64,000 nt of DNA from Ferrimonas balearica (GCF_019802055.1 NZ_JAHVHW010000004.1:372001-436000), one strand, 5' to 3'; counted from the first letter of the stretch, positions 10,009 to 18,558 are shown. Program-made: numbers and translations. The notes: generated by a model from the sequence alone, not told the origin.

Positions 10009-11804
10009 CAATGGCGCTCCCCTGGTAGCCATACTCTTATCTCCAGTCCCGGCTCCGCATTGCGGGCCTGGATCCAACCCTGGTGCTCATCAATGATCCG
10101 TTTGCAGATCATCATTCCCAGCCCCAGCCCATCCGGCTTGCTGCTTTCAAATGGGAAGAACAGCCGGTCCAGCGCTTCGTCCGACAGCCCACAGCCGTGG
10201 TCCCGAATCGTCACCAGCCAGCCATCCGCCTCCGGGGCCAGCGCAATAGAGAGCTGGCGTTGAGAGGGGATCAGCGCTTCCATCGCATCCAGGCCATTGC
10301 GGATAAGGTTAACCAGCACCTGCTGGATCAGCACCCCATCGCCCGGAACCGTCATCCCGCCCTGCCGGGGCAGTGTGACCTCGGGCTGACAGTCGAAGCG
10401 CCGGAAATCCGTAGCCATCAGCTCCAGAGTTTCCTCGATCAGCGAATCGAGCGCGACCGACTCGTTGGTCATGGGCCGGGCGCAGAAGCTCTTCAAGCGT
10501 TGAATGATTCCCTGGGCTTTTTCCGTCTGTCGGCCAATGCGTCCCAACCCCTCTTTCAGCTCGGCCGAGTCAGCGCCCTTCTCCAGGCGGTAGCCGCAGC
10601 CCTGTGCCAGGTAACGGATGCTGGCCAGCGGCTGATTCAGTTCGTGAGCGATCCCCGCTGCCATCTCTCCGGTGAGCAATACGCGTTGCGCCTTATAGAA
10701 TGCGCGCTCCTGCTCGGTCAGGCGGCGTTGTGTCTGCTCATGCTCCGCCATCTCTTCCCGCAGTTCCGTGGTGCGGCGAGCCACCAGGGCCTTAACCCTC
10801 AAATGGTGGAAATAGCCCGCCAACAGCAGCAGTGCCAGACCAATAGCAAAGGGCATTGCCCGTCCCGCCAGGTAGTGCCAGTCCGTTTCAAATGGCCACA
10901 GGCCGATGGATTTCAGCAGGGCATACACCTCGCGGTCGTCCATCGGGACGGTCCAGCCCTGATAACGCCCCCGTTGAGCTGCCGGGTCATCCGGCGCCAA
11001 CTCTAGCAATCGTCGCACCAGATAAGTGGCGGTTTCGCTGTCTGCAGGACTGAGCATAGAGAGGGTGAAATAGGGATAGAGCGCGCTGCTAACACCACAC
11101 GGGAAATCCGCCGGGCGACGATCCAACGCCACAGTGAGGGCACCAACGGGGATCCGGCCCTCCACTTCGGCGCTTTCCATCAGACAGCTTGGCAGGATCG
11201 CCACATCGGCGGTGCCATCCAACAGACGCTGAAGCAACTGGCGCTGGGGGAAGCCAACAAACTGCAGGTCATCAAAAAAGGAGGTTGGGCTGAAGCCCCT
11301 GTCCGCCAGCTCCCGCAAGTAAGCAAGGTAGCCACCAAAGGCATGGGGGGAGGTGGAAACCACTCGCAGAGAGGCCAATTGCTCAATCGAGGAGATCGCC
11401 TCTCCAGCACGCATCACCACAGCGGAGCCAATGGCTTTGTCGGCGGAATCGGTCCAAAGCGGCGCCGCTGTCAACAACTGGCTGGCACCAAACTTCTCCT
11501 TGAACTGCACCGTCTTCACGGAGTTCTGGATCATAAAGTGGATCTGACCACGCTCCATTGCCGCTTCCAGCTCAGCCGGCGGCATGGCCCGAAGAACGAA
11601 GTGATATTGGGACTGGCCCTGGTTCAGGTAATCCAGCGTGGGCTGCCAGCGCTGCTGTACCGCCTCGGGTCGGTCAAAGGAGGCCACCGCCACAGACACC
11701 TCAGTTGACGCCAACAGCGGACAGGAGAGGATCAGGGCAAGCAGCCCCAAAACACTCCGAAAGCCTCGCAAGGCGCGATAACAGCACAATTTGATCAACG
11801 GCAA
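10008..11804 (-). CDS. Sensor histidine kinase with PhnD-like periplasmic sensor (TtrS-like)
   Basis: 598 residues from TTG 11804, which follows GGAG by 7 bp. Order: signal/TM segment (~15-33); a periplasmic PhnD-type solute-binding domain (~35-295: VSVAVASFDRPEAVQQRWQPTLDYL, FMIQNSVKT, ADVAILPSCLMES); a second TM helix (~317-337); a coiled coil; HisKA with His387 in GIAHELNQPLASIR; and an HATPase with NLIRNGLDA, DHGCGLS and DGLGLGM. The architecture is that of TtrS, the tetrathionate sensor. The true ligand here is unknown, and no tetrathionate reductase is nearby. It is coupled to the response regulator downstream. The next genes across the intergenic region are a porin and a flavin system. 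Confidence 0.92.
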   Translation of the reverse strand: MPLIKLCCYRALRGFRSVLGLLALILSCPLLASTEVSVAVASFDRPEAVQQRWQPTLDYLNQGQSQYHFVLRAMPPAELEAAMERGQIHFMIQNSVKTVQFKEKFGASQLLTAAPLWTDSADKAIGSAVVMRAGEAISSIEQLASLRVVSTSPHAFGGYLAYLRELADRGFSPTSFFDDLQFVGFPQRQLLQRLLDGTADVAILPSCLMESAEVEGRIPVGALTVALDRRPADFPCGVSSALYPYFTLSMLSPADSETATYLVRRLLELAPDDPAAQRGRYQGWTVPMDDREVYALLKSIGLWPFETDWHYLAGRAMPFAIGLALLLLAGYFHHLRVKALVARRTTELREEMAEHEQTQRRLTEQERAFYKAQRVLLTGEMAAGIAHELNQPLASIRYLAQGCGYRLEKGADSAELKEGLGRIGRQTEKAQGIIQRLKSFCARPMTNESVALDSLIEETLELMATDFRRFDCQPEVTLPRQGGMTVPGDGVLIQQVLVNLIRNGLDAMEALIPSQRQLSIALAPEADGWLVTIRDHGCGLSDEALDRLFFPFESSKPDGLGLGMMICKRIIDEHQGWIQARNAEPGLEIRVWLPGERH

Positions 11805-11923
11805 CGTCAGCTCCCAACCGGACTCATCGGTACGGTGTCTCTATCCCGATTCACGCTTTGAATGAGCCCGTATTTTCACCCATTTTCACCCGTTCGTATC
11901 CCATTAAGGTCACATTCAACCGC

Positions 11924-11942
11924 CAATTGCGGAAAACCACTA
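11924..11942 (+). promoter_or_regulatory. Shared motif, copy A (putative response-regulator site)
   Basis: CAATTGCGGAAAACCACTA, identical over all 19 bases to the minus-strand sequence of copy C at 14.72 kb. It lies 120 bp upstream of the kinase start codon and so could serve autoregulation. Confidence 0.6.
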
Positions 11943-12022
11943 GTCAGCCTGAACTGGCGGCTGCGAGCCGAGAGCCGTCAACCCGGGATGCAGAACACCG
12001 TTCGCGCTATCCCCGCCCGTAA

Positions 12023-12038
12023 TGTGACCCGCTTCACC
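12023..12038. promoter_or_regulatory. CRP-like site 1 upstream of the porin
   Basis: TGTGA-CCCGCT-TCACC matches TGTGA-N6-TCACA at nine of ten specified bases. A second, weaker copy lies 66 bp downstream. Confidence 0.45.
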
Positions 12039-12088
12039 AATCCGCTCTCCTTCCGTGACCGATTCTTTCGCTTGTTTTGCGCAACTCC

Positions 12089-12104
12089 CGTGACCCGCCT
12101 CACT
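12089..12104. promoter_or_regulatory. CRP-like site 2 upstream of the porin
   Basis: CGTGA-CCCGCC-TCACT matches TGTGA-N6-TCACA at eight of ten bases and repeats 13 of 14 core bases of site 1. Confidence 0.35.
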
Positions 12105-12119
12105 GCGCACAGGGGGCTT

Positions 12120-12139
12120 CGGAAAACCACTATATCCGG
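12120..12139 (+). promoter_or_regulatory. Shared motif, copy B (putative response-regulator site)
   Basis: CGGAAAACCACTATATCCGG, differing from the minus-strand sequence of copy C at one base in 20. It lies 146 bp upstream of the porin start codon, in the same orientation as the gene. Confidence 0.65.
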
Positions 12140-12284
12140 TTCAAACCCCGCTCAGGTGTAATCCATCCCGTCAATACCGCCCCTCGGGGCAGCAATCTCT
12201 CGGCGGGTGCCTACAAGCGCAACACTCTGCACGGCACCCAGATGGAATATGGGCCACAAAGAGCCCGACACACTGGGATAACCG

Positions 12285-13322
12285 ATGAACACTATCAAAC
12301 GCTCCACTCTCGCCGCGGCTTGCAGCGCCGCCCTGATGCTCTCCGCTTCCGCCCAGGCGGACATGCCGACGTTCTATGGCACCCTGGATTACTCCCTGAC
12401 CTACAGCTCGGCGGGCGTGGGTACTCAGCAGACCGGTCAGGAAGGCTGGTTGCTGGAAAACAACTTCACTCGTCTGGGTCTGCGCGGCTCCGAGAAGATC
12501 TCCGAAAGCACTGAGTTCTTCTACCGTGCAGAAGTGGGCCTGAACGCTGACGACAGCAGCAACACCTTCTCCTCCCGTCCCACCTACGTGGGCCTGAAGC
12601 ACGACGTTGCGGGTGCCATCTCCTTCGGTCGCATCGACCCGGTACTGAAGATGATCAAAGGCGGTGCCGACATCTTCGGTCTGACTACCATGACCATGGA
12701 CCGCGTATTTGCCGGTAACAAACGCCATGGCGACTCCTTGGAGTACCGCTCTGCCAAATGGAACAATATTCACCTTGGTGCCAGTGTGATTCTGAAAGAC
12801 GACGCCGACAGCCCCTATGACAGCAACTACCAGGTGGCAATCACTTACGGCGACAAGCAGTTCTCCAACAGCAACCTGTACCTGGCTGCAGCCTACGGCG
12901 ATGGCATTGAGGGGATCGAAGCGATCCGCGGTGTGGCTCAGTACAAACTGAACAACCTGAAGCTGGGCCTGATTGTGCAGGACACCCAGGCACTGGAAGG
13001 CTTCAACAAAGACACCACCCACTACGAAGATCGGGAAGGTTTTGGCTATATCGTCAACGCGGTATACCAGCACAACAACTGGAAGTTCAAAGCGCAGTTT
13101 GGTCAGGATGATTCCGGCACCGGCCGAGTGGTAAACGAGATCTACAAAGCGGGCGCCTTTACCGGCGGTGACGCCCCCTCCATGACCCAATGGGCTCTGG
13201 GCGCCGAATACAAAATGGCGCGACAGCTGACCATGCACACTGAGTTGGGCCAATACCGTATCGATGATTACAGCGAGTTCGATGATGATATCGTCGCTGT
13301 TGGTTTGAAGTACCAGTTCTGA
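12285..13322 (+). CDS. Gram-negative porin (outer-membrane channel)
   Basis: 345 residues. The signal peptide (MNTIKRSTLAAACSAALMLSASAQA) is followed by a chain rich in alternating beta strands. It has the general-porin hallmarks TFYGTLDYSLTY near the start, SRLG-like FTRLGLRGSEKIS, ATYVGLKHDVAGAISFGRID-like loops, and a terminal aromatic strand ending in Phe (GLKYQF) for BAM recognition. It is expected to admit small solutes to the periplasm. It lies between the two-component system and apbE, with motif copy B and two CRP-like sites upstream. This suggests it imports the electron acceptor or substrate for the neighbouring flavin system, which is inference. Confidence 0.93.
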   Translation: MNTIKRSTLAAACSAALMLSASAQADMPTFYGTLDYSLTYSSAGVGTQQTGQEGWLLENNFTRLGLRGSEKISESTEFFYRAEVGLNADDSSNTFSSRPTYVGLKHDVAGAISFGRIDPVLKMIKGGADIFGLTTMTMDRVFAGNKRHGDSLEYRSAKWNNIHLGASVILKDDADSPYDSNYQVAITYGDKQFSNSNLYLAAAYGDGIEGIEAIRGVAQYKLNNLKLGLIVQDTQALEGFNKDTTHYEDREGFGYIVNAVYQHNNWKFKAQFGQDDSGTGRVVNEIYKAGAFTGGDAPSMTQWALGAEYKMARQLTMHTELGQYRIDDYSEFDDDIVAVGLKYQF

Positions 13323-13348
13323 GTTTTCGGTTCTGAATCTGAACAATG

Positions 13349-13376
13349 AAAAAGCCCCGTTTAATTCGGGGCTTTT
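13349..13376. terminator. Porin terminator
   Basis: AAAAGCCCCG / CGGGGCTTTT perfect stem with a 7-base loop and a T-rich tail, 27 bp after the stop codon. Confidence 0.88.
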
Positions 13377-13395
13377 GTTTATAAAGACAAAAAAT

Positions 13396-13424
13396 AAAAA
13401 GGTGTTCACCTGGAACACCTTTTT
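13396..13424 (-). terminator. apbE terminator
   Basis: AAAAAGGTGTTC / GAACACCTTTTT stem with a 5-base loop, just past the apbE stop codon on the minus strand. It may work in both directions together with the porin terminator. Confidence 0.85.
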
Positions 13425-13429
13425 AAAGT

Positions 13430-14605
13430 TTAGTTCAATTTAACCCGATACTTTTCAAAGCCGCTGGTCATTACCTTATTGCCTTGTTCATCCAGATACC
13501 AGACCGCTTCCAGATAAGGTAACTCTTCCGCCATTTTCATGGCTTCCGCTTCGGGCATCAAAAACAGCGTAGTAGAGAGTACATCAGCATAAATATGCTG
13601 GTCATTCATCACGACCGACACAGAAACGCCTTCCGTTTTTGGAGCGCCTGTATTGGGATTGATAATGTGATGATACTCTTTATCACCGACGCGGTAATAT
13701 TTCAGATAATTCCCACTGGAAACAATGGTGAGGTTTTCTCCGGCAACAATTTCATGAAACTGGCCATCTATCTGGTCACAGCCCGGGCGCTCAAAGTCAT
13801 ACTTCTTGCAGATCGGATCCTCAATCGCGGTCACAAAATCGCGCCCCTCGGGATGCAGACCCCAGTGCCGGATGTTGCCACCGGCGTTAATGACAAAGGA
13901 GCGCACGCCCGCCTCCACCAGATGATCCAGCACCTTCTCTGCCATCCAGCCCTTGGCAATGCCACCCAGGTCCAGGCTCATCCCCTCTGCCATGGTGATG
14001 GTGCCCGCCTTGGCGTCGAGTTCTATCTTGCTGATATCAATGTGTTTTGAGGCTTCAGCTAGTGCTTCCTTACTGGGCAGACTGCAGCCATTGTCGGCCT
14101 CTGTCGGAGCCGCGCAGGCATTACGTTGACGTCGCCACTCCTGCACAACAGGCCCCACAGCAATGTTGAAGTAGCCCTTGGAGATGCGGTGCCAATCGAT
14201 GCCTGCCTGGATTAACTCCACCAACTCAGGGTCGATTTTGTGCTGCTCTGTCGGCGCATTATTGATGGAGCGAATGTTCACCACCCCTTCATAGGTCTGG
14301 TAGTCCGAGCCCAGGTGGTGCAGCCTTTTGACGATACCAAGACTCTCGCACAACGCCTTTTCCACATCGCTGTCGCCTGCGTCATAGATATGGATGGAGA
14401 TGGAGGTGCCAAAATATTTCAGAGTGGTGAGACTACTGTAATCATCACCAATCTGGATTATTCCATCCTGTTTGCATTGGCTGTCCATGCCTTTATCCGG
14501 GTCAACTTTGCCAGGCAATTTATCAGCTATCGCATCCGTGTTCGAATAAGCATGAAAGGTGGGAAGTAGCAGTGCTAATGCAACCGCAATTGTTTTGATT
14601 TTCAT
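13430..14605 (-). CDS. apbE: FAD:protein FMN transferase (ApbE family)
   Basis: 391 residues from ATG 14605. The upstream extension of the frame lacks the signal peptide that starts here (MKIKTIAVALALLLPTFHAYS). ApbE attaches FMN to a threonine of exported flavoproteins using FAD. Family motifs are visible: YFGTSISI, the glycine-rich LDLGGIAKGWMAE, VINAGGNIRHWG, HIINPNTGAP and the metal-site region YADVLSTTLFLM. Two insertions carry Cys pairs (NACAAPTEADNGC and ICKKYDFERPGC), which could form disulfides in the periplasm and are less usual. The obvious client is the divergent FMN-binding lipoprotein at 14793. Motif copy C lies 106-131 bp upstream of this start. Confidence 0.92.
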   Translation of the reverse strand: MKIKTIAVALALLLPTFHAYSNTDAIADKLPGKVDPDKGMDSQCKQDGIIQIGDDYSSLTTLKYFGTSISIHIYDAGDSDVEKALCESLGIVKRLHHLGSDYQTYEGVVNIRSINNAPTEQHKIDPELVELIQAGIDWHRISKGYFNIAVGPVVQEWRRQRNACAAPTEADNGCSLPSKEALAEASKHIDISKIELDAKAGTITMAEGMSLDLGGIAKGWMAEKVLDHLVEAGVRSFVINAGGNIRHWGLHPEGRDFVTAIEDPICKKYDFERPGCDQIDGQFHEIVAGENLTIVSSGNYLKYYRVGDKEYHHIINPNTGAPKTEGVSVSVVMNDQHIYADVLSTTLFLMPEAEAMKMAEELPYLEAVWYLDEQGNKVMTSGFEKYRVKLN

Positions 14606-14710
14606 CAGACCACTCTTTGAAAAAGTTAGGTGATGCATTTTAGCACAGCCAAAAAATTTCGACCCCACAAAATATAGGAGGATCGGGATCACAATTTTGA
14701 TATATCCCCC

Positions 14711-14736
14711 CCGTATATAGTGGTTTTCCGCAATTG
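14711..14736 (-). promoter_or_regulatory. Shared motif, copy C, in the apbE / FMN-lipoprotein divergent promoter
   Basis: On the minus strand CAATTG is directly followed by CGGAAAACCACTATATACGG. It combines the left flank of copy A and the right flank of copy B. It is placed between two divergent genes that belong together functionally. Confidence 0.65.
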
Positions 14737-14792
14737 TTCCTCGCGCGAGGATCCCTATCCTCACTCATAACAAATCGTCATTAAAAAGACTT

Positions 14793-16136
14793 ATGGGTGA
14801 GAACGTGAACCACTTTAAACGCATTAAGCTGTGCCTGGTGAGCTCCGCTGTGGCTGTGGCCATCTCCGGCTGCGCCTCTACTGCCCCCGCTGGCAAATAC
14901 GTCGATGGCACTCATGAAGTGTCTGCCAGAGGCAAAAAGAGCGAGATCGTGCTGACCGTCGTTGTTGAAGAGGGCAAGATCCAGGAGATCAAGACCAAGT
15001 CTCACAACGAGACCGAATCCCTGTTCCTCAATGCCGAGCGTCTGCTGCCCCAAATCGTGGCCAACAACGGCCATGAAGGGATCGATGCCGTTTCCGGTGC
15101 CACCGTCTCCTCCAACGGCATTCTGCGCGCCGTTAATGACCTGCCCCGTGCGGATGGCTCCAAGCCGGAGTACCAGACTGTTGGTGCCAAGCAGGGCGGT
15201 GAGGAAGAGTTCAAGCTGAAGTGGTCTATTCAGCCCCAGCTGGGTCTGCTCAAAGGCGATTACTACTACGAGGAAGCCCGCTTCCGTCAGGGCCACATGG
15301 GCTCCATGACCGTGGTTCTGAACAGCAATAACCCGGATGACGTGATCTTCGCCGAGTTTAACGAGGAAGGCCGCCCCAACTACTACACCCGTTTGTATCA
15401 GGGCGTGCCGAAGCGCATGTCCGAGTACAATTTCTCCATGGGTAAGAAGAAGGGCACCGCCTGGGTTCAATCCTCTCTGACCATGGAGCGCCTGATGGTG
15501 GAAGAGGACAAGCTGACCTTCGAACTCAACCCCGACTGGGATCCCAAGCTGGCCAACAAGCTGAAAGAGCCCAACCGCATCAAGTACCTGGGACTGGATA
15601 TCGTCGCTGGCGCCTCCAACTCCATTCAGCAGTCCATGGTGCCGCTGACCGCCAAGATCCACAGCCGCATCAACGCCGAAGGCACCACCATGAAGTTCTA
15701 TCAGCAGGCTGAGAAACTGCTGGATGAGAAGGGCAAGTGGACCGGCCTGACCGCCATGCTGCGCTTTGTGGTGGACACCAAGACTCAGCAGATCGTCGAC
15801 GTTTACTACGACGAGATCTTCGCGGATGAGAAAGCTCAGATCACCGACGCGTCTCTGAAGAAGTTCTACCGCCAGTCCAAGTACCAGTCCATCGGTTACG
15901 AGGAGCCGGCTCGCATCGGTTTCAACGTGATGTTTGATGCACTGGAAGCCCACATTGTTGAAGGCGGCTCCATGTTCGATATTCAGGACCTGCCCGCCAC
16001 CGGCGACACCGGCAGCTACGCGGCAACCGGCTTTACCAAGCTGTCCGCCAGCTGGGCCAACTACCTGAAACTGGCTGACGTACTCTACAAAGAGATGCGC
16101 GCTGACGGTGTGGTTGCCGAGCACAAGAAAGGCTGA
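14793..16136 (+). CDS. FMN-binding-domain lipoprotein (probable ApbE client)
   Basis: 447 residues. The N-terminal signal ends in a lipobox (AISGC, Cys27), so the protein is a lipoprotein. Residues ~35-115 form an FMN_bind domain with GIDAVSGATVSSNG; Thr104 in SGAT is the expected covalent FMN site. The following ~330 residues match no family I recognise. The last ~150 residues (FVVDTKTQQIVDVYYDE ... GDTGSYAATGFTKLSA) resemble a second FMN_bind fold without the SGAT threonine. It is divergent from apbE with a shared regulatory motif. A role as a periplasmic or outer-membrane-facing electron carrier is likely; the partner enzyme is not in the window. GTG 14805 is an alternative start. Confidence 0.82.
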   Translation: MGENVNHFKRIKLCLVSSAVAVAISGCASTAPAGKYVDGTHEVSARGKKSEIVLTVVVEEGKIQEIKTKSHNETESLFLNAERLLPQIVANNGHEGIDAVSGATVSSNGILRAVNDLPRADGSKPEYQTVGAKQGGEEEFKLKWSIQPQLGLLKGDYYYEEARFRQGHMGSMTVVLNSNNPDDVIFAEFNEEGRPNYYTRLYQGVPKRMSEYNFSMGKKKGTAWVQSSLTMERLMVEEDKLTFELNPDWDPKLANKLKEPNRIKYLGLDIVAGASNSIQQSMVPLTAKIHSRINAEGTTMKFYQQAEKLLDEKGKWTGLTAMLRFVVDTKTQQIVDVYYDEIFADEKAQITDASLKKFYRQSKYQSIGYEEPARIGFNVMFDALEAHIVEGGSMFDIQDLPATGDTGSYAATGFTKLSASWANYLKLADVLYKEMRADGVVAEHKKG

Positions 16137-16170
16137 ACAGACGCCGCCAATTAAGTCATCATTCCCTGCA

Positions 16171-16195
16171 AAGCCTCCCATCCGGGAGGCTTTTT
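16171..16195 (+). terminator. Terminator after the FMN-binding lipoprotein
   Basis: AAGCCTCCC / GGGAGGCTTTTT perfect stem with a 4-base loop and a T-run. Confidence 0.9.
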
Positions 16196-16222
16196 CTTTG
16201 CCCTAATCCGGGCGCAAGGTAC

Positions 16223-16251
16223 AAAAAAAGCCGCCCAGGGGGCGGCTTTTT
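16223..16251. terminator. grpE terminator
   Basis: AAAAAGCCGCCC / GGGCGGCTTTTT-type stem with A and T runs on both sides, 14 bp past the grpE stop codon on the minus strand. Confidence 0.88.
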
Positions 16252-16265
16252 CATATCAGTCTGGC

Positions 16266-16880
16266 TCAGGCCTGGGTGTCTACGGACGGCGTATCGGAAC
16301 CGCGGGAGACAATCACCATTGCCGGTCGCAGCAGACGACCGTTCAGAGCGTAGCCTTTCTGCATCACGGAGATCACAGTGTTGGCCGCAAACTCTTCGCT
16401 CGGCAGCATGGAGATCGCCTGATGCAGCTCCGGATTGAAGGCTTCACCCACCGGGTTAACCACCTCAATACCAAACTTGGCTACGGCCGCCAGCATGCTC
16501 TTCAGCGTCAGTTCGACCCCTTCCAGCATCGGCTTAATCGCCTCATCTTCGGTGTTAGACACCTCAAGAGCGCGCTCAAGACTGTCGATCACGGGCAGCA
16601 GTTCGTTGGCGAACTTCTCCAGGGCAAACTTGTGTGCCTTCTCCACATCCAGGGCAGTGCGACGGCGGATGTTTTCCACCTCAGCGGCAGCGCGGACGAC
16701 GCTGTCTTTCTGCCCGACGATGGTGTCCTGTGCCTTGACCAGCTCCGCTTCCAACTCGGCAATGCGTTCAGCGGCAGCGTCTTCAGCCTGCACCTGATCC
16801 TCTGCGGCGTTTTCTACCGCTTGGGCTTCAGTTGCTTCAATTTCCTCATTCGGCGCTACTTTTTCCTGCTTGTCAGCCAT
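16266..16880 (-). CDS. grpE: Nucleotide exchange factor GrpE
   Basis: 204 residues from ATG 16880, chosen because GGAG lies 5 bp upstream and [13 protein letters not shown] is a typical acidic GrpE start. The long N-terminal coiled coil (~30-90) is followed by the conserved segment [38 protein letters not shown]. The beta-wing domain contains [13 protein letters not shown] and the tail [21 protein letters not shown]. It releases ADP from DnaK. A sigma-32 promoter lies 47 bp upstream. It is divergent from nadK, as in many gammaproteobacteria. Confidence 0.97.
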   Translation of the reverse strand: MADKQEKVAPNEEIEATEAQAVENAAEDQVQAEDAAAERIAELEAELVKAQDTIVGQKDSVVRAAAEVENIRRRTALDVEKAHKFALEKFANELLPVIDSLERALEVSNTEDEAIKPMLEGVELTLKSMLAAVAKFGIEVVNPVGEAFNPELHQAISMLPSEEFAANTVISVMQKGYALNGRLLRPAMVIVSRGSDTPSVDTQA

Positions 16881-16926
16881 CTCAACTCCAGGCAAAACCA
16901 CTTTATTCAATAAATCACTGAGCCTA

Positions 16927-16954
16927 TTATGGGGACGAACTCTGCCACTTCAAG
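16927..16954 (-). promoter_or_regulatory. Sigma-32 promoter of grpE
   Basis: On the minus strand: -35 CTTGAAG (16948-16954), 13-base spacer, -10 CCCCATAA (16927-16934). Good match to the RpoH consensus, and it fits the dnaK promoters in this window. Confidence 0.8.
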
Positions 16955-16973
16955 GGCTAGTGCCAACATCATC

Positions 16974-17858
16974 ATGACCAATCCCTTCCATACCATCGGC
17001 CTGATTGGCAAACCGGATCACGACGGTGCCAACCAGACCCTGACCCGGCTGTTCTACTGGCTGCGTAAGCAGGGCTACGAGGTACTGCTGGAAAAGCGGG
17101 TGGCGAAGCAACTCGGCTGCGACAAAGCGGAGCGGGTAGACCTGATTGAACTGGGCCAACGCTGCGACCTGGCCATCGTCGTCGGCGGTGACGGCAACAT
17201 GCTGGGCGCGGCCCGGGTGTTGTCCCGCTTCGATGTGGCGGTGATCGGTGTAAACCGAGGCAACCTGGGCTTTCTGACCGACCTGGACCCAGAGCACTTC
17301 GAGGGCCCGCTGGAGCGGGTGCTGGCCGGAGAGTTCGACGCGGAGCGTCGATTCCTGCTGCAGGCGGAAGTCTACCGCCATGGCGAACTCAAAGCCTCCA
17401 ACACCGCAGTCAACGAAGCGGTTCTGCACCCCGGCAAAGTGGCCCATATGATCGAGTTTGAGGTCTACATCGACGGGCATTTTATGTACAGCCAGCGCGC
17501 TGACGGCATGATCGTTTCCAGCCCGACCGGTTCTACTGCCTATTCGCTCTCTGCCGGCGGCGCCATTCTGACCCCTAACCTCAACGCGGTGATTCTGGTG
17601 CCCATGTTCCCCCATACCCTGTCCGGCCGCCCCATCGTGGTGGACGGCGACAGCGAGGTGAAGCTGATCGCATCTCCAGATATGAAGGACCGGCCACTGG
17701 AGGTCAGTTGCGACGGGCACATCACCCTGTCCGCACTGCCGGGGGATGAAATCGTCATTCGTAAGGCGGACCACGCGCTGCGTCTGATCCACCCCAAAGG
17801 ACACAGCTACTTCCAGGTGCTGCGAAGCAAGCTGGGCTGGGGCAGCAAACTGTTCTGA
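16974..17858 (+). CDS. nadK: NAD kinase
   Basis: 294 residues, close to E. coli NadK (292). It phosphorylates NAD to NADP in the cytosol. The signature GGDGN at 71-75 (catalytic Asp73), [14 protein letters not shown], and the NAD-binding [16 protein letters not shown] are all present. The C-terminus KLGWGSKLF matches the family. ATG 16974 ([18 protein letters not shown]) is chosen because the upstream extension runs into the grpE promoter. No clear ribosome site is seen. Its stop abuts that of the convergent SDR gene. Confidence 0.97.
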   Translation: MTNPFHTIGLIGKPDHDGANQTLTRLFYWLRKQGYEVLLEKRVAKQLGCDKAERVDLIELGQRCDLAIVVGGDGNMLGAARVLSRFDVAVIGVNRGNLGFLTDLDPEHFEGPLERVLAGEFDAERRFLLQAEVYRHGELKASNTAVNEAVLHPGKVAHMIEFEVYIDGHFMYSQRADGMIVSSPTGSTAYSLSAGGAILTPNLNAVILVPMFPHTLSGRPIVVDGDSEVKLIASPDMKDRPLEVSCDGHITLSALPGDEIVIRKADHALRLIHPKGHSYFQVLRSKLGWGSKLF

Positions 17859-17859
17859 A

Positions 17860-18558
17860 CTACCAGGGGATGCGCTCCCGGTAGCGCAGAAACGCCCCGC
17901 TGGGGCCGTCATCGTCCAGGGTGGCGGCCCAAACCACATCCGCAGCAGCCTCCGCTGGATCACGATTGGCCTTTGGCCCGCCCATATCGGTTCTCACCCA
18001 CCCCGGACAGACGGAATTGACCTTCACATTGGTGCCGGTCAGCTCAGCCGCCAACACCGCAGTCAGCGCGTTAAGCCCCGCCTTGGAGATGCGGTAGGCG
18101 GCGATATTGGGCCCCATATCATTGAGCGCTCCATAACCGGAGGAAAGGTTCACTATTCGGCCATAGTTTTGCGCCAGCATCATAGGCACCAGCGCCCGAC
18201 AAAGGTAGATGGGGCCGAGAAGATTGGTGTTCAGCGTGGTGTGCAGGGTGGCATCGTCCAGATCCAGTAAAGAAACGGCGTCATCCAGAAACACGCCGGC
18301 GTTGTTGATCAGCAGATCGACCCGGCCCAGATGATTGCCAAGCCAGGCGGCCAGTCTGGCTGCCCCCACCGAATCCCGCACATCCAGCTCAAAGGGCCAT
18401 GCCCTGCCCCCCTGTTCTCTCAATTGGGCCGCCGCCCGCTCTGCGGCCGCCGCTGAGCGGGCGGTCAGCACCACCTGGTAACCCAGTAACGCCAACTGTT
18501 GAGCGGTATGCCAACCGATCCCCCGATTGGCGCCAGTGACCACGGCGACGGCACTCAT
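17860..18558 (-). CDS. Short-chain dehydrogenase/reductase (SDR)
   Basis: 232 residues from ATG 18558, preceded by GAGGAGTGGGGAG. NADP-type motif TGANRGIG near the start, LINNAGVF, the catalytic NLSSGYG serine, and YRISKAG carrying the Tyr-Lys pair. GANRGIGWHTAQQLA and the CPGWVRTDMGGP segment are like carbonyl-reductase-type SDRs. Substrate unknown. It is inserted on the opposite strand between nadK and recN, which are neighbours in many relatives, and its start lies only ~80 bp from the SOS boxes of recN. Confidence 0.9.
   Translation of the reverse strand: MSAVAVVTGANRGIGWHTAQQLALLGYQVVLTARSAAAAERAAAQLREQGGRAWPFELDVRDSVGAARLAAWLGNHLGRVDLLINNAGVFLDDAVSLLDLDDATLHTTLNTNLLGPIYLCRALVPMMLAQNYGRIVNLSSGYGALNDMGPNIAAYRISKAGLNALTAVLAAELTGTNVKVNSVCPGWVRTDMGGPKANRDPAEAAADVVWAATLDDDGPSGAFLRYRERIPW

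Larger units (their letters stand above)
11805..12284. other. 480-bp intergenic region between the sensor kinase and the porin
   Basis: No convincing gene. It holds two copies of the CGGAAAACCACTA motif (11924-11942 and 12120-12139) and two CRP-like palindromes (12023-12038 and 12089-12104). An inverted repeat CCGCCA / TGGCGG flanks the first motif. It must contain divergent promoters for the kinase (minus) and porin (plus). Confidence 0.7.

Noticed and set aside
10008-11804. Calling the sensor pair TtrS/TtrR for tetrathionate
   Set aside because: The domain layout matches, but no ttrABC genes are present and the likely targets are a porin and a flavin system, so the ligand is left open.
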